A stretch of 64,000 nucleotides of DNA from Cyclobacteriaceae bacterium. GTDB lineage: Bacteria; Bacteroidota; Bacteroidia; Cytophagales; Cyclobacteriaceae. The notes below the pieces were generated by a model. It ran no database searches. It had not been told where the DNA came from and saw only the letters and a list, made by a program, of their open reading frames with translations. Each line of letters begins with the position of its first letter. Positions within the stretch are counted from its first letter, which is position 1. A program made the translations under genes and the position numbers. This document shows positions 33,472 through 44,317 of the stretch, piece by piece. The stretch covers positions 372,001 to 436,000 of the forward strand of contig JAIBBC010000001.1 in the NCBI GenBank assembly GCA_019694875.1, in the 5' to 3' direction.

Positions 33472-34359
33472 ATGTACTACAACGCAAACACCATTCTTTT
33501 CTTAAACGGCAAATACATTAAAGCCACCGATGCCACTACCGATCTGTACAGTCAAACACTTCACTACGGCTACGGAGTATTCGAAGGCATCCGCTCGTAC
33601 GAAACTTCCAACGGGGCTAAAATTTTTAAAGCCGTTGAACACTTCGAAAGACTTAAGAAAAGCTGCGAACTGGTGAACATCCCATTCAACTACGATACAG
33701 ACGAACTGATTCAGATTTCGTACAACGTGCTGAAGAAAAATAACATGGGCGATGCGTACATCCGCCCGTTGGTGTATTGCAGTCCGAATATGCAGTTGCA
33801 GGCACCGAAAGAAGTTTACCTGATGATCTGTGCGTGGGAATGGGGAAAATACCTCGGTGATTCATTACTGAACCTGTGCATCTCCTCCTACCAGCGACCG
33901 AATCCGAATTCTGTAAAAGTAGAAGCAAAAGTTACCGGTCACTACATCAACTCGATCCTGGCTACCAGCGAAGCCAAAGTTCGCGGCTTCGATGAAGCCC
34001 TGATGCTCGACATGAACGGCAACATAGCAGAAGGTCCCGGTGCTAATTTCTTCTGCGAGAAAGACGGAGTACTCTACACGCCGCCCCTCGGCCACATCCT
34101 CCCCGGCATCACCCGCGAAACCGTCATCAACATCTGCCGCGAACTCGAAATACCACTCGTTGAAAAATATTTTACGCCTGAAGAATTGGAGGGCATCGAC
34201 TCGGCTTTCATGTGCGGAACAGCTGCGGAGATCATCGGCATCAATACCATCGATGCGCGCCCGATGAAAAAGAAATGGAAAGAAAGTCTTGGGGCAACCA
34301 TCCAGGAAGTTTATAAAAATATTGTGTTAGAAAAGTCTTACGCGGATATCATCATCTGA
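33472..34359 (+). CDS. ilvE: Branched-chain amino acid aminotransferase
   Basis: 295 residues, class IV PLP aminotransferase. Visible motifs: the N-terminal [20 protein letters not shown] and [12 protein letters not shown], the PLP lysine segment [12 protein letters not shown], and [12 protein letters not shown] followed by [15 protein letters not shown]. It makes the final transamination to valine, isoleucine and leucine. It is the first gene after the ilv attenuator and is spaced two bases from ilvD, so the whole ilv block is under leader control. Start chosen from the conserved [13 protein letters not shown] start of the family. Confidence 0.95.
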   Translation: MYYNANTILFLNGKYIKATDATTDLYSQTLHYGYGVFEGIRSYETSNGAKIFKAVEHFERLKKSCELVNIPFNYDTDELIQISYNVLKKNNMGDAYIRPLVYCSPNMQLQAPKEVYLMICAWEWGKYLGDSLLNLCISSYQRPNPNSVKVEAKVTGHYINSILATSEAKVRGFDEALMLDMNGNIAEGPGANFFCEKDGVLYTPPLGHILPGITRETVINICRELEIPLVEKYFTPEELEGIDSAFMCGTAAEIIGINTIDARPMKKKWKESLGATIQEVYKNIVLEKSYADIII

Positions 34360-34361
34360 GC

Positions 34362-36015
34362 ATGAGTTTGAACAAATACAGTCGTACCATCACGCAAGAC
34401 CCAACACTGCCCGCATCGCAGGCGATGCTGTACGGCATTGGATTGTCGGAGCACGACCTTACGAAAGCTCAGGTTGGTATTGTGAGCACCGGGTTTGACG
34501 GCAACACCTGCAACATGCATCTTAATGCGCTGGCTACGGAAGTGAAGCAAGCCGTGTGGGATCAGGAACTTGTAGGCTTGATCTTTCACACAATCGGTGT
34601 AAGCGATGGTATCAGCAACGGTACATCGGGCATGCGTTATTCGTTGGTAAGCCGAGATGTGATTGCGGATTCCATTGAAACCGTATGTGGCGCACAATAT
34701 TACGATGGATTGATTGCCGTAGTGGGCTGTGATAAAAACATGCCTGGTGCATTGATGGCCATGGGCCGATTGAATCGCCCTGCGATCATGGTTTATGGTG
34801 GAACGATTGCCGGTGGCCATTACAAAGGCCGTGAGCTGAACATTGTATCGGCATTTGAAGCACTCGGTGAAAAGCTCCAGAATAAACTGAGTGACGAAGA
34901 TTACAAAGGCATCATTAAAAACTCCTGCCCGGGCGCAGGTGCGTGTGGCGGAATGTATACCGCAAACACCATGGCTTCCGCGATTGAGGCACTTGGAATG
35001 GCGTTGCCTTATTCATCATCCAATCCTGCGTTAAGCAACGAAAAATCTGCCGAGTGTACAGAAGCCGGAAAGGCGATTCGTGTGTTGCTCGAAAAAGATT
35101 TGAAGCCGCGCGAGATCATGACATTCAAAGCATTTGAAAACGCCATTACCGTGGTGATGGCGTTAGGCGGGTCAACGAATGCGGTGCTTCACCTGATTGC
35201 CATGGCGAAAAGCGTGGGTGTGAAAGTAACGCAAGACGACTTTCAGCGCATCTCGAATAAAACACCATTGCTGGCAGATTTAAAACCAAGCGGCAAATAC
35301 CTGATGGAAGCACTGCACAAAATCGGTGGTGTGCCTGCTGTCATGAAATATTTATTGAAGCAAGGTTTCCTTCATGGCGATTGCATTACCGTTACCGGGA
35401 AAACAATTGCCGAGAATGTTGCCAGCGCAAAAGATCTCGATTTCAGTAAACAGGATATTATCACTCCGGTTGAAAAACCGCTTAAGGCGACCGGCCACAT
35501 CCAAATCCTGTATGGCAATCTTGCAGAAAAAGGTGCCGTAGCGAAAATCACGGGCAAAGAAGGCGAACGTTTCACCGGTCCGGCACGCGTGTTTGATGGT
35601 GAGTTTACGTTAGTGGATGGATTAAAAGAAGGCCGCATCAAGCATGGCGATGTAATCGTGATCCGGTATGTGGGGCCGAAAGGTGCACCCGGTATGCCCG
35701 AAATGTTGAAACCTACTTCACTGATTATCGGAGCGGGTTTTGGAAAAACTGTTGCGTTGATTACCGATGGCCGTTTCAGTGGTGGTTCGCATGGTTTCGT
35801 GATCGGTCATGTCACACCGGAGGCCTTTGATGGCGGATTGCTCGCACTCGTACAGGACAACGATCCGGTTGAAATTGACGTCACTAAAAACCAAATCAAC
35901 CTGCTGGTGAGTGAAGAAGAAATCAAAAAAAGAAGAGCCGCATATCAGCCGAAGCCCCTGCCGGTTTCGAATGGTGTACTGTATAAATATTCAAAACTTG
36001 TAAAGACTGCTGCAG

Positions 36016-36041
<26 letters not shown>
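34362..36041 (+). CDS. ilvD: Dihydroxyacid dehydratase
   Basis: 559 residues. The iron-sulfur and active-site Cys motifs are present: [22 protein letters not shown] and [18 protein letters not shown], with the conserved C-terminal [12 protein letters not shown] and [19 protein letters not shown]. It removes water from dihydroxyisovalerate and dihydroxymethylvalerate to give the 2-keto acids for valine and isoleucine. The start lies two bases after ilvE, and the 3' end overlaps ilvB by 26 bases, so expression is coupled. Cytoplasmic, oxygen-sensitive cluster by family knowledge. Confidence 0.95.
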
Positions 36042-37769
<1,728 letters not shown>

Positions 37770-37770
<1 letters not shown>

Positions 37771-38060
37771 TGAAGCAGGAGTTCACGATAGAAATTTCAA
37801 GCGACAATAATTTTTCGGTTTTAAACCGGATCATTAATGTTTTAAACCGGAGGCGGGTTCGCATCAAGAAACTGATGGCGCACGAACATGAGGATGACTT
37901 TCGCAAAGGCGGAGCAATCATCTTGGTTCACACAACACCTGATCTGATTGAAAAAGTGAAGCATCAACTGGAAAAACTGATTGAAGTTGACTACGCTAAC
38001 TATTTCAGCGGAAGCGACCACTACATCACGCTCAGCGAACGAATCGTTGACGTTGACTGA
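37770..38060 (+). CDS. ilvN: Acetolactate synthase small (regulatory) subunit, short ACT form
   Basis: 96 residues, only one ACT domain (FTIEISSDNNFSVLNRIINV ... VRIKKLMAHE). It has the size of enterobacterial IlvN/IlvM and lacks the extra C-terminal domain of the longer IlvH type. By family knowledge it stabilises the large subunit and sets its feedback response. The gene overlaps ilvB by one base, which fits a fixed stoichiometry. It ends at DYANYFSGSDHYITLSERIV, and nothing after the stop looks like a broken-off domain. The symbol ilvN or ilvM is a matter of naming. Confidence 0.85.
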
Positions 38061-38120
38061 TTAACGAAACAGTAATAACTAAAACGTAAGACTCATAACT
38101 AACTACTAAATACTAAAGAA

Positions 38121-39191
38121 ATGGCTAAAATAAACTTTGGAGGAACGATAGAAGATGTGGTAACCCGCGAAGAGTTCCCGATGGAAAAAGCGCTCGAAGT
38201 AATGAAGAACGAAACGATCGCGATTATCGGATACGGAGTGCAGGGACCTGCGCAGGCACTAAACCTCCGCGATAACGGTTTCAACGTAATTGTCGGACAG
38301 CGTAAAGGTTCAAAAACATGGGACAAGGCTGTATCACACGGCTGGGTTCCGGGTGAAACATTGTTCGATATCGAAGAAGCTGCGAAGCAGGGAACAGTAA
38401 TTCAATTCCTGTTGTCGGATGCCGGCCAGATTGCCCTGTGGCCAACGATTAAGCCATACCTCACAAAAGGTAAAACACTTTATTTCTCGCACGGCTTCGG
38501 GATCACGTTTAAAGAACAAACGGGTATCGTTCCGCCTGCCGATGTTGATGTTGTACTTGCAGCACCGAAAGGCTCAGGAACTTCTGTTCGCAGATTATTT
38601 CTTCAGGGAAAAGGTATCAATGCGAGCTATGCAGTATTCCAGAATGCCAGCGGTAAGGCAACTCAAAAAGCCATTGCACTCGGAATTGGTGTGGGTGCAG
38701 GATATTTGTTTGAAACCGACTTCAAAAAAGAAGTGTACTCCGACCTGTCGGGCGAACGCGGAACCCTGATGGGCGCGATTGCCGGAATTTTCGAAGCGCA
38801 ATACGAAGTGCTCCGTTCAAAAGGTCATTCGCCTTCCGAAGCATTCAACGAAACCGTTGAAGAACTGACGCAGTCACTGATGCCATTGGTTGCTGAAAAT
38901 GGTATGGACTGGATGTACGCAAACTGTTCAACAACAGCACAGCGCGGTGCGCTCGACTGGAAAAAGAAATTCAAAGCCGCCACGCTTCCCGTGTTCAAAG
39001 AACTGTACGAAAGCGTTGAAACTGGCGCAGAAGCAAAACGTACAATTGAAACTTGTAGCAAACCCGACTATCGCGAAAAGCTTGCAGAAGAATTGAAAGA
39101 ACTCCGCGAAAGCGAATTGTGGCAGGCTGGCGCGGCTGTACGTGCATTGCGTCCGGAGAAAGCCAGCGTGGAGGCATCGATGATCAACTAA
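38121..39191 (+). CDS. ilvC: Ketol-acid reductoisomerase
   Basis: 356 residues, class I type. The cofactor-binding loop IAIIGYGVQGPAQALNLRDN is followed by VIVGQRKGSKTWDKA, where Arg and Ser/Lys side chains suggest NADPH preference. The metal and substrate residues lie in the C-terminal domain (DLSGERGTLMGAIAGIFEAQ; EELTQSLMPLVAENGMDWMY). It isomerises and reduces acetolactate. The 60-base gap before it is AACTAA-rich and holds no structure I recognise; a hairpin follows it. Confidence 0.95.
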   Translation: MAKINFGGTIEDVVTREEFPMEKALEVMKNETIAIIGYGVQGPAQALNLRDNGFNVIVGQRKGSKTWDKAVSHGWVPGETLFDIEEAAKQGTVIQFLLSDAGQIALWPTIKPYLTKGKTLYFSHGFGITFKEQTGIVPPADVDVVLAAPKGSGTSVRRLFLQGKGINASYAVFQNASGKATQKAIALGIGVGAGYLFETDFKKEVYSDLSGERGTLMGAIAGIFEAQYEVLRSKGHSPSEAFNETVEELTQSLMPLVAENGMDWMYANCSTTAQRGALDWKKKFKAATLPVFKELYESVETGAEAKRTIETCSKPDYREKLAEELKELRESELWQAGAAVRALRPEKASVEASMIN

Positions 39192-39202
39192 TAATACGCA
39201 AA

Positions 39203-39252
39203 AGGCAATAGGCAAAACACCAAAATTGCGAATTGCTAAATGCCTATTGCCT
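39203..39252 (+). other. Perfect 12-bp hairpin between ilvC and ilvA
   Basis: AGGCAATAGGCA (39203-39214) and TGCCTATTGCCT (39241-39252) pair perfectly around a 26-base loop, 14 bases before the ilvA start. The tail ACTTTTCAAAA is not a good U-tract, so an RNA-stability or processing element, or a repeat of the GGCAATAG type, is as likely as a terminator. Confidence 0.55.
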
Positions 39253-39265
39253 ACTTTTCAAAAAA

Positions 39266-40516
39266 ATGGTTCAATCAAAGCAACAAAATCTCGATATCAA
39301 CCGGGCTGCCGAAACGCTGAAGAACGTGGCGCTTAAAACTCCGTTGCAGTTTCATCGCAAGCTGTCGGAAAAGTTTAAGGCTGAAATTTACCTGAAGCGT
39401 GAAGATCTCCAGGTTGTGCGGTCGTACAAAATCCGCGGAGCGTATAATTTGATTCAAAGTCTGACAGAGGATCAGCGCACGCGCGGTGTGGTATGTGCCA
39501 GTGCAGGCAATCACGCGCAAGGCGTAGCCTTCTCATGCCGTCAGTTGAGTATCAGGGGAGTGATCTACATGCCGGCCATTACGCCCAAGCAGAAGATTAA
39601 CCAGGTGCGGATGTTTGGCGGAGATAACATCGAGATTGTTTTGATCGGTGATACGTTTGACGAATGTCAGGAACATGCGCTTAAACACACCGCGCTGCAC
39701 GAGATGACGTTCATTCCTCCGTTCGATCATTTGAAGGTGATTGAAGGCCAGGGTACTGTTGCCAAGGAAATCTTCGATGAGCTTTCGAATGTCGACTACA
39801 TTTTTGTTCCGATCGGGGGTGGCGGATTGTGTGCCGGTGTTTCGCAATACACGCTAACTTATTCACCCAATACAAAGATTGTAGGTGTTGAGCCCCAAGG
39901 CGCACCTTCCATGAAAGAAGCGTTGAAAGCCGGCAAGCCGGTTGTCTTGGAAACTATTCAGCGGTTTGTAGATGGCGCATCGGTTAAAAAAGTAGGCGAT
40001 ATCACGTTTCAGCTTTCAAAAGATTCGCTGGTGGATATGCTGCTGGTTCCGGAAGGGAAAGTAAGCTCAACCATTTTGCAGCTTTACAATGAAGATGCGA
40101 TTGTCGCAGAGCCGGCAGGCGCGTTGTCGATTGCTGCGCTGGATCAGTATGCTGATCAGATTAAAGGAAAGAAAGTTGTTTGCGTGCTGAGTGGCGGCAA
40201 TAACGACATCGACCGGATGAATGAGATCAAAGAGCGGTCGTTATTGTACGAAGGACTAAAGCACTATTTCATCGTACGGTTTGCCCAACGGCCCGGAGCA
40301 TTGAAAGAGTTCGTAAACCATATTCTGGGCCCGACCGATGATATAGTTCGTTTCGAGTTCATTCAGAAGCATAACAAGGAAACCGGCCCGGCTTTAATTG
40401 GTATTGAAGTGAAGTCGAAAGATGATTTTAAGGAATTGATCACCCGGATGGATAGTTATAAACTCAACTATACGCTGGTGAATCAGAATGAAAACTTGTT
40501 CGAGTATTTGGTTTAA
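39266..40516 (+). CDS. ilvA: Threonine dehydratase, biosynthetic type with ACT-like end
   Basis: 416 residues from the ATG at 39266 (a TTG 33 bases upstream is unlikely). The PLP lysine is in VVRSYKIRGAYN, the glycine loop in FVPIGGGGLCAG, and SGGNND near 320. The last 85 residues form one ACT-like domain (HYFIVRFAQRPGALKEFVNH), shorter than the double ACT end of E. coli IlvA. It converts threonine to 2-oxobutyrate, the first step of isoleucine synthesis, and stands between the ilv genes and the thr operon, linking the two. REP-like sequence follows its stop. Confidence 0.93.
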   Translation: MVQSKQQNLDINRAAETLKNVALKTPLQFHRKLSEKFKAEIYLKREDLQVVRSYKIRGAYNLIQSLTEDQRTRGVVCASAGNHAQGVAFSCRQLSIRGVIYMPAITPKQKINQVRMFGGDNIEIVLIGDTFDECQEHALKHTALHEMTFIPPFDHLKVIEGQGTVAKEIFDELSNVDYIFVPIGGGGLCAGVSQYTLTYSPNTKIVGVEPQGAPSMKEALKAGKPVVLETIQRFVDGASVKKVGDITFQLSKDSLVDMLLVPEGKVSSTILQLYNEDAIVAEPAGALSIAALDQYADQIKGKKVVCVLSGGNNDIDRMNEIKERSLLYEGLKHYFIVRFAQRPGALKEFVNHILGPTDDIVRFEFIQKHNKETGPALIGIEVKSKDDFKELITRMDSYKLNYTLVNQNENLFEYLV

Positions 40517-40520
40517 GGGC

Positions 40521-40568
40521 TGTCAGGCTGAGCTAGTCGGGTCATGTTTCGACAGGCTCAACATGACA
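40521..40568 (+). repeat. REP-like repeat, copy 1
   Basis: TGTCAGGCTGAG ... GTTTCGACAGGCTCAACATGACA, with TCATGTT/AACATGA pairing inside. This is the GTCAGGCTGAGC...GACAGGCTCAACCTGAC repeat I know as common in many bacterial intergenic regions. A related copy lies after thrB. Confidence 0.7.
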
Positions 40569-40636
40569 AGTCAGCAAACATTCTTAGAAAATCAATTGTT
40601 TTAACCAACACAAAGTAGTTTCTTCGAAATACAATT

Positions 40637-40741
40637 ATGCAGCGCAGTAATAACCATATTACACTTTCATCACCCATTCCGGGTGTAAGCGCTGCTATGC
40701 CGGTGATCATTACGATCACAACAACAACCATTACGGGGTAA
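40637..40741 (+). CDS. thr operon leader peptide
   Basis: 34 residues, MQRSNNHITLSSPIPGVSAA then MPVIITITTTTITG, ending TAA at 40739-40741. Codons 40703-40735 read Val-Ile-Ile-Thr-Ile-Thr-Thr-Thr-Thr-Ile-Thr, mirroring the Thr/Ile run of the enterobacterial thrL peptide though the sequence is otherwise unrelated. It lies 93 bases before thrA. Stalling at Thr or Ile codons would change the folding of the downstream segment. The run is far from chance composition, which gives high confidence that this is a leader. Confidence 0.85.
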   Translation: MQRSNNHITLSSPIPGVSAAMPVIITITTTTITG

Positions 40742-40807
40742 CCCGTTCATACTACCATATTACCCGAACTCTTTTTGCGCTGTTATGCCAGGCATGACAC
40801 AAGGCGC
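40689..40807 (+). promoter_or_regulatory. thr leader structures with competing arms
   Basis: The 3' arm GGCATGACA...GCGC (40791-40807) can pair with either of two near-identical 5' arms: GCGCTGTTATGCC (40777-40789, adjacent) or GCGCTGCTATGCC (40689-40701, inside the leader gene, one mismatch). Separately, GGGTAA (40736-40741, spanning the stop codon) can pair with TTACCC (40760-40765), six bases before TTTTT at 40772-40776, and competes with ACGGG-gtaa-CCCGT at 40733-40746. Which form ends transcription is not clear. Confidence 0.6.
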
Positions 40808-40833
40808 TTCAACATTTAATCATCCCGTTAAAA

Positions 40834-43278
40834 ATGAAAGTGATAAAATTTGGCGGCTCTTCGGTCGCCACCCAGGAACGGATCAAATCAGTGATCGACA
40901 TTATCAAACCCTATTCGCAAAGTGATTTAGCGATTGTGTTCTCTGCGTTTGGCGGAGTAACAGACGTGCTCATTCAACTGAGTACGCTTGCGCTCGAAGG
41001 CAATACGGGTTATCGTGCCAAACTGGAAGAACTTGAAACGCGTCATTTAGATGCCGTTCGGAACCTCATCAGCATAAAAAATCAAAGCGGCATTTTAGCG
41101 CAGGTGAAAATCCAGATCAATGAACTGGAAGGCGTGCTTCAGGGCGTGTTTCTCGTGAAAGAACGAACCCTGCGTACGCTGGATTATATCATGAGCTTTG
41201 GAGAACGGCTTTCGGCTTACATCATTTCAGAAGCGATGAAAGATGCAGGACTTCCGGCCGAATACCTCGATGCCCGGAAAGTAATCCGCACCGACAATCA
41301 GTTCGGATATGCCAAAGTGGATTTTGATGTTACGAATAAACTGATTGCCGAGCATTTCAAATTCCACGATGCCTTGCAAATCATTACCGGCTTCATTGCT
41401 ACATCCGAAAGCGGTGAAACCACCACACTCGGACGAAGCGGTTCCGATTACACCGCAGCAATTTTTGCGGGCGCATTAAAAGTATCATCCCTCGAAATCT
41501 GGACTGATGTTGACGGGATGATGACGGCCGATCCGCGGCTTGTGAAGAAGGCTTTCACGATTCCAACCATGAGCTACGAAGAAGCCATGGAACTTTCACA
41601 CTTCGGTGCCAAGGTGATCTTCCCTTCTACCCTGCTTCCCGCGATGGCGCACAACATTCCGATTTGGGTAAAGAACACGTTTAACCCATCGCATGAAGGA
41701 ACGCTGATCAGTGCTGAGTCAATCAACGGCAAACTGATCAAAGGCATTTCATCCATGAATGGCATCAGCTTGTTGAACATTCAGGGCAGCGGCATGCTGG
41801 GTGTTGTGGGTGTGTCGATGCGATTGTTCTCAACGCTCGCGCAGGAGAAAATTAATGTGATTCTGATTAGCCAAGCCTCCTCCGAACACTCGATTTGTAT
41901 TGCCATTGAAAGCACATCGGCTGCGAGAGCGAAGGCCGCACTGAAGCGCGAGTTTCAGCATGAGATCCACAACGAACTTATTGATGATGTTCATGTAACC
42001 GAAAACTTATCAATCGTGGCTACCGTGGGTGATGGAATGAAACATCATCCCGGTACCAGTGGCAGGATGTTCAGTGCTTTGGGCAAAAACGGTATTAATG
42101 TCGTGGCGATCGCACAAGGTTCGTCTGAACGAAATATCTCCGCAGTAATTAAACAAGAAGATGTAGCCAAGGCACTGAATGTGTTGCATGACGCGTTCTT
42201 CCTGTCGGACCGGAAAACGGCACACGTATTTTTGGCCGGCACCGGGCTGATCGGTAAGGCGCTTCTCAACCAGGTGCGGGAGCAATTCAACAAATTGTCA
42301 GAAGAGAACAAGCTGGAGGTTCGTATTAACGGAATGGCCAATAGCAAAAAAATGATGTTTAGCGAACAGGGTCTTTCCCTTGATCAGGCCGTTGAAACCT
42401 TACACGAAAAGGGCGAGCCGATGAACCTGGAGGCTTTCTATCAGAACATGACCGGCATGAATTTGCCGAGTTCAATTTTTGTCGACTGTACCTCCAGTGA
42501 AGCCGTAGCCGGATTGTATGAGCGGATTCTCGATTCGAACATTTCGATTGTTACTCCGAATAAAAAGGCCAATTCCGGAAGTCAGCAGGTTTATCAGCAG
42601 TTGAAAAGAACAGCACGCCAACGCGGAGTACGCTTTTTATATGAAACAAACGTGGGCGCGGGACTGCCCGTGATTAACACACTGAACGATTTGCTGTTGA
42701 GTGGCGATAAAGTAATCCGCATTGAGGCGGTACTGAGCGGAACGCTGAACTTCATTTTCAGTTCCTTCAATGGCGGCAAACCCTTCAGTGAAATCGTGAA
42801 AGAAGCGAAGGAGAAAGGTTACACCGAACCCGACCCGCGTGACGATTTAAGCGGTACCGATGTGGCGCGGAAAATTCTCATACTTTCCCGCGAATGCGGG
42901 CTGTCGCTAGAGTTGGGAGATATTCCGATTCAAAACCTTGTGCCGCAAGATTGCCGGGAACAAAAAACGACCGAAGAATTTCTGAAGGCGTTGCAAAAGC
43001 ACGATTCTGAATTTGAAGCGTTGCGAAAGGAGGCGGAATCCAAACAACAAAAACTTCGCTACCAGGCGGTCCTGGAAAACGGAAACGTGAACGTTGCGCT
43101 CAAGCCGGTGGATAGTTCGCATCCCTTCTATTCTTTATCCGGCAGCGATAACATAATTTTACTCACTACCGAACGCTACCACGAACGACCGATGGTCATC
43201 CGCGGTCCGGGCGCAGGCGCTGAAGTTACCGCTGCCGGTGTGTTTGCCGACATCATCAGGATTGGTGGGCGTATATAA
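40834..43278 (+). CDS. thrA: Bifunctional aspartokinase / homoserine dehydrogenase
   Basis: 814 residues, a natural fusion. The kinase half starts MKVIKFGGSSVATQERIKSV and carries GFIATSESGETTTLGRSGSD; two ACT regulatory domains lie at about 310-460 (LLNIQGSGMLGVVGVSMRLF and LSIVATVGDGMKHHPGTSGR); the homoserine dehydrogenase half begins VFLAGTGLIGKALLNQV, with NKKANSG and TNVGAGLPVINTL. It performs the first and third steps from aspartate to homoserine; asd, the middle step, is not in this window. The thr leader precedes it. The stop lies 16 bases before thrB. Confidence 0.95.
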   Translation: MKVIKFGGSSVATQERIKSVIDIIKPYSQSDLAIVFSAFGGVTDVLIQLSTLALEGNTGYRAKLEELETRHLDAVRNLISIKNQSGILAQVKIQINELEGVLQGVFLVKERTLRTLDYIMSFGERLSAYIISEAMKDAGLPAEYLDARKVIRTDNQFGYAKVDFDVTNKLIAEHFKFHDALQIITGFIATSESGETTTLGRSGSDYTAAIFAGALKVSSLEIWTDVDGMMTADPRLVKKAFTIPTMSYEEAMELSHFGAKVIFPSTLLPAMAHNIPIWVKNTFNPSHEGTLISAESINGKLIKGISSMNGISLLNIQGSGMLGVVGVSMRLFSTLAQEKINVILISQASSEHSICIAIESTSAARAKAALKREFQHEIHNELIDDVHVTENLSIVATVGDGMKHHPGTSGRMFSALGKNGINVVAIAQGSSERNISAVIKQEDVAKALNVLHDAFFLSDRKTAHVFLAGTGLIGKALLNQVREQFNKLSEENKLEVRINGMANSKKMMFSEQGLSLDQAVETLHEKGEPMNLEAFYQNMTGMNLPSSIFVDCTSSEAVAGLYERILDSNISIVTPNKKANSGSQQVYQQLKRTARQRGVRFLYETNVGAGLPVINTLNDLLLSGDKVIRIEAVLSGTLNFIFSSFNGGKPFSEIVKEAKEKGYTEPDPRDDLSGTDVARKILILSRECGLSLELGDIPIQNLVPQDCREQKTTEEFLKALQKHDSEFEALRKEAESKQQKLRYQAVLENGNVNVALKPVDSSHPFYSLSGSDNIILLTTERYHERPMVIRGPGAGAEVTAAGVFADIIRIGGRI

Positions 43279-43294
43279 AGTGAACACGAGAGAT

Positions 43295-44230
43295 ATGAAT
43301 ACCAAAAAAATTCACGCCTATGCACCTGCCTCCATTGGCAATGTCTCCTGCGGATTCGATGTGATGGGCATGGCTGTGGACGCCCCCGGTGACGAAGTGA
43401 TTCTGACACTCAATGATTCCGGAGTTGTTTCCATAACAGACATTGAGGGCGACAACGGCAAGCTTCCGCGAAAAGCAGAAGAAAACACGGCCGGAGTGGC
43501 GGTGATTGAATTTCTGAAAGCGATTGATAGCAATCATGGTGCAGAGATCACGCTCATCAAAAATCTTCCGTTGGGTAGTGGTATGGGCTCCAGCGCGGCA
43601 AGTGCAGTGGCTGCGGTTGTTGCGATTAACCATGCATTCGGTAATCCATTTTTAAAAGCCGATTTACTTCCGTTTGTGATGCAGGCAGAATTTGTAGCGT
43701 GCGGTTCTGCGCATGCCGACAATGCGGCACCGAGTCTGCTGGGTGGGTTGATTTTGATCCGCGATAATCATCCGCTGGATATCATCGAAATCCCGACTCC
43801 CGATGACTTGATGTGTGTACTGGTTCATCCGCATGTGGAAGTCAAAACCCGCGATGCGCGACAAGTGCTGAAGTCTGCAGTACCCTTAAAAGATGCCATC
43901 ACACAATGGGGTAACACGGCTGCGCTGGTGGCAGGAATGATGAAGCCCGACTACGAATTGATCGGACGTTCATTACAGGATGTTGTTGCCGAACCGATGC
44001 GATCGGTTTTGATCCCGGGATTTCACAGCATTAAACAGGCGGCCGTTACTGCAGGTGCGCTGGGCTGCGGCATTTCGGGCTCCGGGCCCACGATGTTTTC
44101 GTTTTGCAAAGGAAAGACTATTGCAGATAACGTGGGAGCCGCCATGCAACAACAATTTGCAGCCGTTGGACTGCAAAGTGAAGTATACGTATCAAAAGTG
44201 AATAAAGAAGGAGCGAGCGTGATTGGTTAA
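43295..44230 (+). CDS. thrB: Homoserine kinase
   Basis: 311 residues from the ATG at 43295, which matches the family N-terminus (IHAYAPASIGNVSCGFDVMG); upstream starts overlapping thrA are unlikely. The GHMP ATP-binding loop is LPLGSGMGSSAASAVAAV, and the C-terminal GCGISGSGPTMFSF is also conserved. It phosphorylates homoserine. It lies 16 bases after thrA and 87 bases before thrC; the second gap is filled by the REP-like repeat copy 2. Confidence 0.95.
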   Translation: MNTKKIHAYAPASIGNVSCGFDVMGMAVDAPGDEVILTLNDSGVVSITDIEGDNGKLPRKAEENTAGVAVIEFLKAIDSNHGAEITLIKNLPLGSGMGSSAASAVAAVVAINHAFGNPFLKADLLPFVMQAEFVACGSAHADNAAPSLLGGLILIRDNHPLDIIEIPTPDDLMCVLVHPHVEVKTRDARQVLKSAVPLKDAITQWGNTAALVAGMMKPDYELIGRSLQDVVAEPMRSVLIPGFHSIKQAAVTAGALGCGISGSGPTMFSFCKGKTIADNVGAAMQQQFAAVGLQSEVYVSKVNKEGASVIG

Positions 44231-44243
44231 CGAATGCGAAACC

Positions 44244-44311
44244 TGTTAGCCTGAGTTTATCGAAGGCCAGGTTTCGACAAAACGCCTGCCTCCGGCAGGC
44301 TCAACCTGATA
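44244..44311 (+). repeat. REP-like repeat, copy 2 with an inserted hairpin
   Basis: TGTTAGCCTGAG ... GGTTTCGACA, then a 17-base insert that forms GCCTGCC-tcc-GGCAGGC with the flank (44284-44300), then GGCTCAACCTGATA. Outside the insert it follows copy 1. It lies between thrB and thrC and ends seven bases before the thrC start. Confidence 0.65.
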
Positions 44312-44317
44312 AAAACA

